A DNA stretch of 64,000 nt from Streptomyces katrae (lineage in GTDB: Bacteria; Actinomycetota; Actinomycetes; Streptomycetales; Streptomycetaceae). Shown one piece after another: positions 41,726-51,966 of this stretch (position 1 is the first letter of the stretch; every line of letters starts with the position of its first letter). Under the pieces are notes generated by a model, which ran no database searches, was not told the DNA's origin, and saw only the letters and a list, made by a program, of their open reading frames with translations. The DNA is taken from NCBI RefSeq assembly GCF_000717655.1, contig NZ_JNZY01000003.1, positions 62,001 to 126,000 on the forward strand, read 5' to 3'. Made by a program: the position numbers and the translations under genes.

Positions 41726-44700
41726 GTGAGCAGCAGGCCATCCCGAGGCGCTGCTCGCCTCGCAGCAATACTCGACGCTCTTCCGGACGCGCTGTTGCTC
41801 GTCAACGCCAACGGCACGGTCGTCAACGCGAATTCGATCGCCCTCGAGGTCATGGAGAGCCCCGGCACCGGGCTCGTCGGCCGCGGCGTGCTGGACCTCC
41901 TCCCCGAGTTCGACTCCAAGCTGATCCCCGGCTCGATGCGCCGGCCCGGCGAGGACGAGGGCGGCCGGGCCAAGCCCAAGCGGATGATCGCGCGCCGCAC
42001 CGACGGCACCGAATTCCCCGTCGAAGTGACCGCCGCCCATCTCGACGGCCGCGACGCCTACCGCGAGCCGCAGCCCTACACGGGTGACGAGCTGCTGATG
42101 CTCGTCGTACGCGACCTCTCCGAGACCGTGGACACCGAGGCCGAGCTGGCCCGCTCCCAGCGGCAGACCGAGATGATCCTGCGGGCCGCCGCCGAGGGCG
42201 TCGTCGGCACGGACACCGACGGGCGGGTCGTGCTCGTCAACCCGGCCGCCGCGCAGATCCTCGGGTACCGCGCCACCGATCTCGGCAACCGCGAGCTGCA
42301 CAGGCTGATCCAGCACTCGCGCGCCGACGGCTCGCCGTTCCCGTTCGAGGAGTCCCCGCTCGCCGACACCCTGCGCAGCGGGCGCAAGCACCGGGTCCGC
42401 GGCCAGGTGCTGTGGAACAAGGCCGGGCAGCCGGTCTCCGTCGACCTGACCACCTCGCCCGTACGGGACGGGGAGCTGCTCGTCGGCGCCGTCATGACCT
42501 TCACGGACCGGCGGCCGTACGACGCCCTGGCCGCGCGGCACGCACAGTTGCTGGCGGTCCTCGGCGAGTCCCTGCGCGGGCCGCTGGAGGAGCTGCGCGG
42601 GGAGCTGGCCACGCTGGCCGCCGACGACGCCGGGCAGCTTTGGCCCGAGGCCAACCAGTTGCTGCACCACCTGGCAGCCGGGTACTCCCGGATGACCGCG
42701 CTGGTAGACAACGTGCTCGGCTTCCAGCGCCTCGACGCAGGCACCGAGAAGCTCAGGAAGAAGAAGGTCCTGATCGACGGGGTCGTCGCGGCCGGCATCG
42801 ACGGTGCGGTCGAGCTGATCGGCCCGGGCCGCGTGCAGTTCGCCGTGCACGCCCCGACCATCGAGGCCGAGGTGGACGCCGAGCGGATCGCCGGCGCCCT
42901 CGCGCACCTGGTCGCGGACGTCGCCGGGGTCGACGCCACCGGCAAGACCCGCCAGGGCAGCGGGTACAGCGACTCGACGATCGTGGTGGCCGCCGCTCAG
43001 CGGGGCGAGGTCGTACGGATCGAGGTGCGCGGGCCGTACCAGGGCGGCAACCCGGTGCACGAGCCGATCGTGCGGGGCATCGTGACCGCGCACGGGGGCG
43101 TGCTGCAGACGGTGGAGGTGCCGGGCGCGCCCGGCGGTGCGTACGTGCTGGAGCTGCCGCTGGGCGCGGGAGCCGGCACGGTGACGCTGCCGGATCCGGA
43201 ACCGGAACCCGCGAAGGAGCCGTCGGCCGAGGCCGCGGGCAAGGGCCCCGCCGGGCGGCGGGCCCGGCGCGGGGTGGACGCGTTCCTGGAGGACGCGGCC
43301 GACGAGGCGAAGGCGAACGGCGCCGCCGAGGGCGGGAGTGCGCTGGCACTGCCGTCCGGACGGCGGCGGGCGGGCGAGGCCGGCGCTCCGGACGCTCCCG
43401 CCGCGGGCCCCGAGCTCGCGCAGTCCCCGGTGAACCCGGCGGGCCTGGGCACCGGGCGCCGGCGCGGCCGGGACGGCGACGGAAGCGGAACCGGCAGCGA
43501 GGGCGGTCCCGGCCGGCCCGTGCCCCCGCAGGGCGTCGCCATGCCCGCGCTCCCGCCCGTCCCTCAGGTTTCGCCCGGTCCCGGTTCCGGTGTGCCCCCG
43601 CTGCCGCCGGGTTCGGGCTCGCCGGTGCCGCCGGGTTCGGGCTCGCCGGTGCCGCCCGTACCGCCGGGGCCTGCCGTGCCACCGGTTCCGGTGACCGAGC
43701 ATCCCGCCGGGCGACGGCGGGCGCTGGGTCCCGTGGCGGCGCCGCAGCCCGGCGGTCCCGTGCCCGCGACCGGACTCGGGCCGGCTCAGGCCGCCCCGCA
43801 GGCCCCCGCCCGGCCCATCGCCCCCGAGGGCGGCTTCGCGCTGCCCGCCGGACCGACCCCGCCGCCGGCTCCCGCGCCGGCTCAGGGCGCGGTACCGGCT
43901 GCGGGCGCCGCGCAGACCCACGCCATGGCCGGTCCGGCCCCTGCTCCCGCCGAGGCCGAGGGCGAAGCCCCGGCCGGGCGGCGTGGGCGCCGGGTACTGG
44001 GCGCGCCCGGTGCCGAGCCCGCGGCTCCCGCCGCGCAGCCGGCCGCAGCAGCGGCCGCGGAGGAACCCGTAACCCCGACCGGGCGGCGGCGTGCGCTGCC
44101 CGCCACTCCGGCCTGGCCGGTTCCGGCGGCCCGGACCGCACCCGAGGACGAAGAGGCCGCCGGCCAGGCTGCCCTGCCCGGCGCCCGGCAGTCTCAGGAC
44201 TCCCCTGGGGACGCCGCGCAGCCGATCAGCGTGCGCGCCCTCGGCACTCTCGGCCAGGGCATCTCGGTCGACCCCGGAAGCACCAACGGCGCAGGCGGCA
44301 CGGGCGGCTCCGGCCGCCGGCGCCGGCTCGCCGAGCCCGCGCCCCAGGGCCGGGCGTTCGCGATAGGAGCCCCGGAGGCGGGTGCCGACGAGGGCCCCGA
44401 GCCGCTGGACGGGCCCGGCGGCGCCGTCGAGGTGGTCAACCGGCCCGTACCGCTGCCGGTGGACGACGAGCTCCCTCCCGAGCCCCTGGACAACCCGCGC
44501 CGCCTGCTGGTGTGGCCGGCGCCCGATGTGCAGACCCAGCAGGCGCTCAGCGACCGCGGCTACCGCCCGGTGATCGTGCACTCCCGCGAGGAGGTGGACG
44601 CGCAGATCGCCGCGTTCCCCGCCGCGCTGTTCGTGGATCCGCTGACCGGGCCGATCACCCGGACCGCCCTGCAGTCCCTGCGCCAGGCCGCGGTGGCCGC

Positions 44701-45196
44701 CGAGGTGCCCGTACTGGTCACGGCCGGGCTGGGGCACGCCACGCGCGAGGCCGCGTACGGGGCCGACCCGGCCGTCCTCCTCAAGGCGCTCGCACCGCGC
44801 GACAGCGAGCAGCACCCCTCCCGGGTGCTGCTGATCGAGGAGCACGACGAGATCGCGACCGCGCTGACGGCCGCCTTGGAACGGCGCGGCCTCCAGGTCG
44901 CCAGGGCGGGCGCGGACACCGACGCGGTGGAGCTGGCGACGCGGATGCGGCCCAACCTGGTGGTCATGGACCTGATGCAGGTCCGGCGCCGCCGGGCCGG
45001 GATCGTGGACTGGCTGCGTGCCAACGGGCAGCTCAACCGGACTCCGCTGGTCGTCTACACGACCACGGGGATCGACCCGGCCGAACTGCCGCGGCTGGCC
45101 TCCGGGGAGAGCGTCCTCTTCCTCGCCGAGCGGTCCACCACGGCGGACGTCCAGGGCCGCATCGTGGACCTGCTGGCCAAGATCGGAACGAACTAG
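41726..45196 (+). CDS. Multidomain PAS / pseudo-histidine kinase / dual receiver protein
   Basis: 1156 residues from GTG 41726 (ribosome site GGGAGGAAG). Two PAS domains (about 10-120: RLAAILDALPDALLLVNANGTVVNANS; about 145-260: ILRAAAEGVVGTDTDGRVVLVNPAAAQILGY). A kinase-like region (265-490) has LAVLGESLRGPLEELRGEL where a true H-box has HELRTPL, so the phospho-accepting His is missing; the ATPase part (IVRGIVTAHGGVLQTVEVPG) also lacks normal G boxes. Residues about 500-905 are a disordered Pro/Ala/Gly linker with seven GRRR-type basic motifs. The end has two receiver-like domains (923-1020 with D971; 1032-1152 with D1082 in VVMDLMQ). Stands alone; not membrane-bound. Confidence 0.85.
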   Translation: MSSRPSRGAARLAAILDALPDALLLVNANGTVVNANSIALEVMESPGTGLVGRGVLDLLPEFDSKLIPGSMRRPGEDEGGRAKPKRMIARRTDGTEFPVEVTAAHLDGRDAYREPQPYTGDELLMLVVRDLSETVDTEAELARSQRQTEMILRAAAEGVVGTDTDGRVVLVNPAAAQILGYRATDLGNRELHRLIQHSRADGSPFPFEESPLADTLRSGRKHRVRGQVLWNKAGQPVSVDLTTSPVRDGELLVGAVMTFTDRRPYDALAARHAQLLAVLGESLRGPLEELRGELATLAADDAGQLWPEANQLLHHLAAGYSRMTALVDNVLGFQRLDAGTEKLRKKKVLIDGVVAAGIDGAVELIGPGRVQFAVHAPTIEAEVDAERIAGALAHLVADVAGVDATGKTRQGSGYSDSTIVVAAAQRGEVVRIEVRGPYQGGNPVHEPIVRGIVTAHGGVLQTVEVPGAPGGAYVLELPLGAGAGTVTLPDPEPEPAKEPSAEAAGKGPAGRRARRGVDAFLEDAADEAKANGAAEGGSALALPSGRRRAGEAGAPDAPAAGPELAQSPVNPAGLGTGRRRGRDGDGSGTGSEGGPGRPVPPQGVAMPALPPVPQVSPGPGSGVPPLPPGSGSPVPPGSGSPVPPVPPGPAVPPVPVTEHPAGRRRALGPVAAPQPGGPVPATGLGPAQAAPQAPARPIAPEGGFALPAGPTPPPAPAPAQGAVPAAGAAQTHAMAGPAPAPAEAEGEAPAGRRGRRVLGAPGAEPAAPAAQPAAAAAAEEPVTPTGRRRALPATPAWPVPAARTAPEDEEAAGQAALPGARQSQDSPGDAAQPISVRALGTLGQGISVDPGSTNGAGGTGGSGRRRRLAEPAPQGRAFAIGAPEAGADEGPEPLDGPGGAVEVVNRPVPLPVDDELPPEPLDNPRRLLVWPAPDVQTQQALSDRGYRPVIVHSREEVDAQIAAFPAALFVDPLTGPITRTALQSLRQAAVAAEVPVLVTAGLGHATREAAYGADPAVLLKALAPRDSEQHPSRVLLIEEHDEIATALTAALERRGLQVARAGADTDAVELATRMRPNLVVMDLMQVRRRRAGIVDWLRANGQLNRTPLVVYTTTGIDPAELPRLASGESVLFLAERSTTADVQGRIVDLLAKIGTN

Positions 45197-45209
45197 TCAT
45201 CCTGGCCCG

Positions 45210-45794
45210 ATGGCCATCATCGACACGAGCGAGCACACCGTCCCCGCCGACAACGGGGAGGTGAACCTCCTCATCGCTCGCCAGGTGGAGCCGGGCCACG
45301 AGGAGACTTTCGAGGCCTGGGCACACGGCATCCTGGAGACGGCTGCGACCTTCCCGGGGCACCTGGGGTACGGGCTGTTCCGTCCGGCGACGGACGGCGG
45401 GCCGTGGTTCCTGGTCCACCGCTTCCGGGACCAGGCGGCCTTCCAGCGGTGGCAGGACTCCGCCGAGCGGGCCCAGTGGTTCTCCAACTGCCTGGGCCAC
45501 CACCACACCGAGATAGCCCGGCGCGAACTGCACGGCATGGAGACATGGTTCGCGAAGCCGGGTACGACCCGACCCGCGCCGCCGCGGTGGAAGATGGCGA
45601 TCAGCTCGGGGCTGGCCATCTTCCCGATCTCGCTCGCCGGCAACGCGGTGCTGGGTCCGTACCTGGTGAACCTGCACTTCGTCCTGCGGACGGCCGCCTT
45701 CGCCGTCGTCTTCAGCACGCTGATGACCTACCTGGCGATGCCGGCCGTCAGCAGGCTGCTGCGGCCCTGGCTGACGAAGGCCGGCCAGGGCTGA
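45210..45794 (+). CDS. ABM-domain protein with two C-terminal membrane helices
   Basis: 194 residues. N-terminal ABM fold (VNLLIARQVEPGHEETFEAWAHGILETAATFPGHLGYGLFRP ... FLVHRFRDQAAFQRWQDSAERAQWF) and two membrane helices (MAISSGLAIFPISLAGNAVLGPYL; FVLRTAAFAVVFSTLMTYLAMPAV). This fusion is common in bacteria and uncharacterised. ATG 45210, 13 bp after the preceding stop, so possibly co-transcribed with the PAS protein. Confidence 0.87.
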   Translation: MAIIDTSEHTVPADNGEVNLLIARQVEPGHEETFEAWAHGILETAATFPGHLGYGLFRPATDGGPWFLVHRFRDQAAFQRWQDSAERAQWFSNCLGHHHTEIARRELHGMETWFAKPGTTRPAPPRWKMAISSGLAIFPISLAGNAVLGPYLVNLHFVLRTAAFAVVFSTLMTYLAMPAVSRLLRPWLTKAGQG

Positions 45795-45813
45795 GCAGGT
45801 ACCGCGGGTCGGT

Positions 45814-47463
<1,650 letters not shown>

Positions 47464-47658
47464 AGCGTCCTCCCGGTGGGCGCTGCGGCGCTGCGGCGGC
47501 TACGGATGCCGTCGATTCTGCGCACGTACCGGTCGGCATGTCACTACCCGGGGGTACGAACGCAGCAAGTAATCGCTGTTCGGGTCCTTGCGTTGGCATC
47601 GTGCACAGGCTGGGGGCGGGCTCGCGGTGCATCACACACAGGGCGGGCCGCCATGACC

Positions 47659-47672
47659 GTTTCACGTGAAAC
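47659..47672. other. parS chromosome partition site (doublet, left)
   Basis: Exact GTTTCACGTGAAAC in the gap between the ECF sigma gene and the acyl-CoA ligase gene. A second copy starts 24 bp later. Confidence 0.93.
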
Positions 47673-47682
47673 ATCAAGGGCT

Positions 47683-47696
47683 GTTTCACGTGAAAC
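47683..47696. other. parS chromosome partition site (doublet, right)
   Basis: Exact GTTTCACGTGAAAC, 10 bp after the end of the left copy; centre-to-centre 24 bp, a little over two helical turns, so two ParB dimers could sit side by side. Confidence 0.93.
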
Positions 47697-47722
47697 GTGG
47701 GCCGGTTCAGACGTCGGCCGGT

Positions 47723-48256
47723 TCAGCGGACCGGAGTGAGCTCCGGGTCGTCGCGGAGCTTGACCAGCGCGCGCGAGACGGCGCTCTTGACCGTGCCGAT
47801 CGACACCCCGAGCAGCTCGGCGGTCTGTGCCTCGCTCAGGTCCTCGTAGTAGCGCAGGACGACCATCGCGCGCTGCCGATCGGGCAGCCGGGTCACCGCG
47901 CGCCACATCGCGTCGCGCAGCGCCTGCGCCTCGGCGGGGTCGGATGCCGGCGTGTCCTCGGTCTCCGGGAGCTCGTCGCAGGCGAACTCGTCGACCTTGC
48001 GCTTGCGCCACTGGGAGGTACGGGTGTTGACCAGGGCCCGCCGGACGTATCCGTCGAGGGCGCGGTGGTCCTCGATACGGTCCCAGGCGACGTACGTCTT
48101 GGCGAGGGCCGTCTGCAGCAGGTCCTCGGCATCGCACGGGTTGGCGGTGAGCGAGCGTGCGGTGCGCATCAGGACCGTGCCGCGGGTCCGGACGTACGCC
48201 GAGAACGACGGGTACGGCGTCGGGTTCGAGGCGAGCGTGCACACAGGCGTGGTCAT
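47723..48256 (-). CDS. SigE-family ECF-type sigma factor
   Basis: 177 residues. Region 2 FSAYVRTRGTVLMRTARSLTANPCDAEDLLQTALAKTYVAWDRI; region 4 RLPDRQRAMVVLRYYEDLSEAQTAELLGVSIGTVKSAVSRALVKLR. Fits the actinobacterial SigE-like (small, stand-alone) ECF subfamily. ATG 48256. No anti-sigma gene is adjacent. Two parS sites lie just past its stop codon. Confidence 0.9.
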   Translation of the reverse strand: MTTPVCTLASNPTPYPSFSAYVRTRGTVLMRTARSLTANPCDAEDLLQTALAKTYVAWDRIEDHRALDGYVRRALVNTRTSQWRKRKVDEFACDELPETEDTPASDPAEAQALRDAMWRAVTRLPDRQRAMVVLRYYEDLSEAQTAELLGVSIGTVKSAVSRALVKLRDDPELTPVR

Positions 48257-48426
48257 GGCTCCACGCTAGAAGCGCGGCCCCGGCCTGGGATCGGCCGCAA
48301 GTGCCGAAGCCGGATCCATCTCAGGTTGTAGGGGTGGGGCTCACCCCACCTCCTGAAGGTGGAGGAGGCGGGGTGCGCCCCGGGCGCCCCGGGCGCCGGC
48401 CCGGGGGCCGGCCCGAGTGTCCGGCC

Positions 48427-49593
48427 TCAGCCGTCGGCGCCGAGGATCAGCCCGGACGTCGGGACCCCCGTACCGGCCGTGACCAGGGCACGGGCGGCTC
48501 CGGCCACTTGGTTGACCGATGTGCCGCGCAGCTGGCGGACGGCCTCGGCGATGCCGTTCATGCCGTGCAGGTACGCCTCCCCGAGCTGTCCGCCGTGGGT
48601 GTTGAGCGGCAGGGCGTCCGCAGCCACGAAGTCGGCGGCCTCGCCGGGCTTGCAGAAGCCGAACTCCTCCAGCTGCATCAGGACGAAGGGGGTGAAGTGG
48701 TCGTAGAGGATGCCGACGTCGATGTCCGCGGGCCGCAGCCCGCTGGTCCGCCACAGCTGCCGGGCGACCACGTCCATCTCCGGCAGCCCGGTGAGCTCGT
48801 CGCGGTAGAAGGAGGTCATGCCTTCCTGGCGGCGGCCGGCGCCCTGCGCGGCCGCGGTGATCACGGCGGGGGCATGCCGCAGGTCCCGGGCCCGCTCGGT
48901 GCTGGTGACGATCACCGCCTGGCCGCCGTCGGTCTCCTGGCAGCAGTCCAGCAGCCGCAGCGGCTCGACGATCCAGCGCGAGGCCGCGTGGTCGGCGAGG
49001 GTGATGGGCTTGCCGTGGAAGTACGCGGCGGGGTTGTTCGCGGCGTGCCGCCGGTCGGTGACGGCGACATGGCCGAAGGCCTCGGGGGTCAGGTTGTAGC
49101 TGTGGAGATAGCGCTGGGCGGTCATGGCCACCCACGAGGCCGGAGTGAGCAGCCCCCAGGGCAGCGACCAGCCGAGCGCGGCGCCCTCCGCAGAGGGCTC
49201 GCGCTGCTGCACGCCGGAGCCGAAGCGGCGGCCGGAGCGCTCGTTGAAGGCGCGGTAGCAGACCACGACCTCCGCGACCCCGGTGGCGACGGCGAGGGCG
49301 GCCTGCTGGACAGTGGCGCAGGCGGCGCCGCCGCCGTAGTGGATGCGGGAGAAGAAAGAGAGGTCCCCGATGCCGGCGGCCTGGGCCACGGTGATCTCGG
49401 GGCTGGTGTCCATGGTGAAGGTGACCATGCCGTCGACGTCGGCGGGGGTCAGCCCGGCGTCGTCCAGGGCGGCGTGCACGGCCTCCACGGCGAGCCGCAG
49501 CTCACTGCGGCCGGAGTTCTTGGAGAACTCGGTCGCGCCGATGCCGGCGATGGCGGCGCGCCCGCCGAGAGTGTCACGGTGCCGGACGCTCAT
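48427..49593 (-). CDS. Lipid-transfer-protein-type thiolase (Ltp2-like aldolase)
   Basis: 388 residues: AAIAGIGATEFSKNSGRSELRLAVEAVHAALDDAGLTPADVDGMV, IHYGGGAACATVQQAALAVATG, FGHVAVTDRRHAANNPAAYF, DVGILYDHFTPFVLMQLEEFGFC, LPLNTHGGQLGEAYLHGMNGIAEAVRQLRG. It matches Ltp2-type non-thiolytic enzymes, which in mycobacteria cut the last steroid side chain by retro-aldol reaction with a DUF35 partner. Its ATG overlaps the MaoC stop (ATGA). Last gene of the five-gene operon. About 386 residues is the mycobacterial length. Confidence 0.88.
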   Translation of the reverse strand: MSVRHRDTLGGRAAIAGIGATEFSKNSGRSELRLAVEAVHAALDDAGLTPADVDGMVTFTMDTSPEITVAQAAGIGDLSFFSRIHYGGGAACATVQQAALAVATGVAEVVVCYRAFNERSGRRFGSGVQQREPSAEGAALGWSLPWGLLTPASWVAMTAQRYLHSYNLTPEAFGHVAVTDRRHAANNPAAYFHGKPITLADHAASRWIVEPLRLLDCCQETDGGQAVIVTSTERARDLRHAPAVITAAAQGAGRRQEGMTSFYRDELTGLPEMDVVARQLWRTSGLRPADIDVGILYDHFTPFVLMQLEEFGFCKPGEAADFVAADALPLNTHGGQLGEAYLHGMNGIAEAVRQLRGTSVNQVAGAARALVTAGTGVPTSGLILGADG

Positions 49594-49973
49594 GCCGCCA
49601 CCTCCGCGGTGACCGTGCCGGTGACGTGGTGGCCGATGCCGTTGGCCCCGACGACCCGGATCTCCACGGTGTTCCCGTCCACGGCGGCCACGGTGCCGGT
49701 CAGGACCATGGTGTCGCCGGGGTAGTTGGGGGCGCCGAGGCGGATGGCCACCTTGCGCAGGACGGCGCCCGGTCCGAGGCGGTCGGTGATGTACCGGCCG
49801 ACCAGGCCGTTGGTGGTCAGGATGTTCATGAAGATGTCCGGGGAGCCCTTCTCGCGCGCGAGCGGGGCGTCGTGGTGCACGTCCTGGTAGTCGCGGGAGG
49901 CGATCGCCCCCGCCACGATCAGCGTGCGGGTCACCGGGATCTCCAGCGGCGCCAGTGTGTCGCCGACGTTCAT
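49590..49973 (-). CDS. MaoC-family hydratase, ChsH1-like
   Basis: 127 residues, single hot-dog domain: GDTLAPLEIPVTRTLIVAGAIASRDYQDVHHDAPLAREKGSPDIFMNILTTNGLVGRYITDRLGP. DYQDVHHD carries the catalytic Asp/His pattern of hydratase 2. In mycobacteria ChsH1 pairs with the MaoC-like part of ChsH2 to form the active enoyl-CoA hydratase. Overlaps both neighbours by 4 bp (ATGA). Confidence 0.88.
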   Translation of the reverse strand: MNVGDTLAPLEIPVTRTLIVAGAIASRDYQDVHHDAPLAREKGSPDIFMNILTTNGLVGRYITDRLGPGAVLRKVAIRLGAPNYPGDTMVLTGTVAAVDGNTVEIRVVGANGIGHHVTGTVTAEVAA

Positions 49974-51019
49974 GCGTGGCCCCCGTCGGGTGCGGCGTCG
50001 TCGGACAGGAGCGCGCCCAGTTCGGCCAGCAGCTCGCTGCCGCAGCCCAGGTACGCGTCCAGCTGGCGCCCCCAGAGGAAGTGCCGGTGGACGGGATGGT
50101 CCAGGTCGGCGCCCATGCCGCCGTGCAGGTGCTGGCCCGCGTGCACGACCCGCTTGCCCGCCTCCGAGGCCCACCAGGCCGCGGTCAGGGCGTGCTCGCG
50201 GGCCGGTAGCCCCTCGTCGGCCCGCCAGGCGGCCTCGTACGCGGTGACCCGGATCGCCTCCGTGTCCATGTACGCATCGGCCGCGCGCAGCATCACGCCC
50301 TGGTTCGTGGAGAGCGGCCGGCCGAACTGCTCGCGGGTGGAGGTGTACTCGACCGCGCGGGCCAGGGAACCCGCGCACACACCCGCCTGCAGCCCGGCGA
50401 AGGCGGTGCGGGCCGTGGCCAGGACCTCCTCGTAGGCCCCGCCGTCCCCCAGCCGTTCCGCCTCGGCCCGGGCCAGGGTGAGCCGCCCCGACGACCAAGG
50501 GGCCGTGGTCTCCACGTCAGCGGTCTCCACGCCGGGCGCGTCCGCCCGTACGAGCCACAGCGCCCGGTCGGCGTCCGGGACCAGCACGTGCGTGGCATCG
50601 CGCAGCCAGGGCACGACGGGGGCGGTACCGGTCAGCCGGCCGTCCGGCGAGGCGGTGATGCGGCCGCGGGCCGGGAAGGCGCCGGTGGCGACCGCCTCGC
50701 CCGAACCCAGGGCCGGCAGCAGCCGGGCGCGCTGTGCGGCGCTGCCGTGCGCCGCGACGGGCAGGATCCCGTACACGCAGGTGGCGGCGTACGGGACCTG
50801 CGCGGTGGTGCGGCCCTGCTCCTCCAGCAGCAGCACCAGGCCGAGCAGGCCGACGTCCTCCACGGCGGCGGTCAGCCCGGCGGCGGTGAGCGCCTTCCAC
50901 AGTTCGGCGTCGCTGCCGGTGCCGGCGGCGGCGAGGCGTTCGTGGGTGGCGAGGTCGCGGAAGATCCGGGCGGCGAGTCCGGCCGCCGCTGCCTGCTCCT
51001 CGGTGGGATGGAAGTCCAT
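49970..51019 (-). CDS. Acyl-CoA dehydrogenase subunit, ChsE1-like
   Basis: 349 residues, shorter and more divergent than its partner. N-terminal DFHPTEEQAAAAGLAARIFRDLATHERL; C-terminal core ARAVEYTSTREQFGRPLSTNQGVMLRAADAYMDTEAIRVTAYEAAWRA and AGQHLHGGMGADLDHPVHRHFLWGRQLDAYLG. The FAD-binding SEPGAGTD-type motif is absent, as expected of one half of an alpha2beta2 heterotetramer. ATG 51019 shares a base with the upstream TGA; its own stop overlaps the MaoC start. Confidence 0.88.
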   Translation of the reverse strand: MDFHPTEEQAAAAGLAARIFRDLATHERLAAAGTGSDAELWKALTAAGLTAAVEDVGLLGLVLLLEEQGRTTAQVPYAATCVYGILPVAAHGSAAQRARLLPALGSGEAVATGAFPARGRITASPDGRLTGTAPVVPWLRDATHVLVPDADRALWLVRADAPGVETADVETTAPWSSGRLTLARAEAERLGDGGAYEEVLATARTAFAGLQAGVCAGSLARAVEYTSTREQFGRPLSTNQGVMLRAADAYMDTEAIRVTAYEAAWRADEGLPAREHALTAAWWASEAGKRVVHAGQHLHGGMGADLDHPVHRHFLWGRQLDAYLGCGSELLAELGALLSDDAAPDGGHA

Positions 51020-51966
51020 CAGCCCTCGCTCCCTCGGAAGACCGGCAGTTCCAGGTCCTCGTCGACGCGCAGGAACTCCAGCTGCACGGGCAGCCCGATG
51101 CGCACCTTGTCGTACGGGACGCCGGTGATGTTGCTGACCATCCGGACGCCCTCGGCGAGTTCGACGAGGGCGACCGCGTACGGAGGGTCGAACGCGGGGA
51201 AGGGCGGGTGGTGCATGACGACGTAGCTGAACACCGTGCCGGCGCCGGATGCCTCGACGGTGTCCCAGTCCAGGCTCGCGCAGGCGTTGCAGCCGGGCAG
51301 CCAGGGGAAGCGGAGGGTCGCGCAGGAGGTGCAGCGCTGGATCAGCAGCTTGTGGTCCGCGACGCCGTCCCAGAACCCCTGGTTGTCGCGGTTGACCACG
51401 GGGCGGGGGCGCCGGGCCGCGGGCTTCTTCCCGCGGGGGGCGGCGGGCGCGTACTTGAGGATCCGGAAGCGGTGGGTCCCGGCGGGTTCGCCGTCCGCCC
51501 GCACGTCCATGCGGGTGGTCACGAAGTGGCCGGTGCCCAGCTTGGTCGTCTTGCGCGGGGACACCGACTCGATGACGGCGTCGTAGGTGATCGTGTCGCC
51601 GGGGCGCAGCGGACGCAGGTACTCCTGCTCGCAGTCGGTGGCCACCACGGAGGTGCAGCCCGCGTCGTCGAGCAGCCCGAGGAGCTCGTCGTAGGCGGAG
51701 GAGCGGTCGCCGTGGCCGGAGAGCCCGCCCATCGTCCAGGCCTGGAGCATGGTGGGCGGGGCGATGGCGTGCGGGCCGGTGTAGGCGGGGTCGGTGTCGC
51801 CCATCGCCTCGCACCAGTGCCGGATCATGGGCAGGTTGACCGGGTCCTTGCCCTGGCCCGCGGTGGCTGCGGGCTGCCCCTCGAAGGCCTTGAGCAACGT
51901 GTGGAACCGGGCGGCCTCCTCGGCGCCCGCCCCCGCATCCGCTGCCCGGTCCGCCGTGGCGGTCAT
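51019..51966 (-). CDS. MaoC-DUF35 fusion, ChsH2-like
   Basis: 315 residues. N-terminal hot-dog (about 20-170: DPVNLPMIRHWCEAMGDTDPAYTGPHAIAPPTMLQAWTM ... YLRPLRPGDTITYDAVIESVSPRKTTKLGTGHFV), then DUF35 with a zinc ribbon (LLIQRCTSCATLRFPWLPGCNACASLDW) and an OB fold (GAGTVFSYVVMHHPPFPAFDPPYAVALVELAEGVRMVSNI). Partner of both the hydratase (with ChsH1) and the aldolase (with Ltp2) in mycobacteria. Sits between the two dehydrogenase genes, unlike the mycobacterial order. Confidence 0.9.
   Translation of the reverse strand: MTATADRAADAGAGAEEAARFHTLLKAFEGQPAATAGQGKDPVNLPMIRHWCEAMGDTDPAYTGPHAIAPPTMLQAWTMGGLSGHGDRSSAYDELLGLLDDAGCTSVVATDCEQEYLRPLRPGDTITYDAVIESVSPRKTTKLGTGHFVTTRMDVRADGEPAGTHRFRILKYAPAAPRGKKPAARRPRPVVNRDNQGFWDGVADHKLLIQRCTSCATLRFPWLPGCNACASLDWDTVEASGAGTVFSYVVMHHPPFPAFDPPYAVALVELAEGVRMVSNITGVPYDKVRIGLPVQLEFLRVDEDLELPVFRGSEG

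Noticed and set aside
41708..44845. Long minus-strand frame antisense to the PAS protein
   Set aside because: Low-complexity Gly/Arg/Leu composition mirroring the plus-strand gene; no start signal. The plus-strand gene has PAS and receiver motifs.
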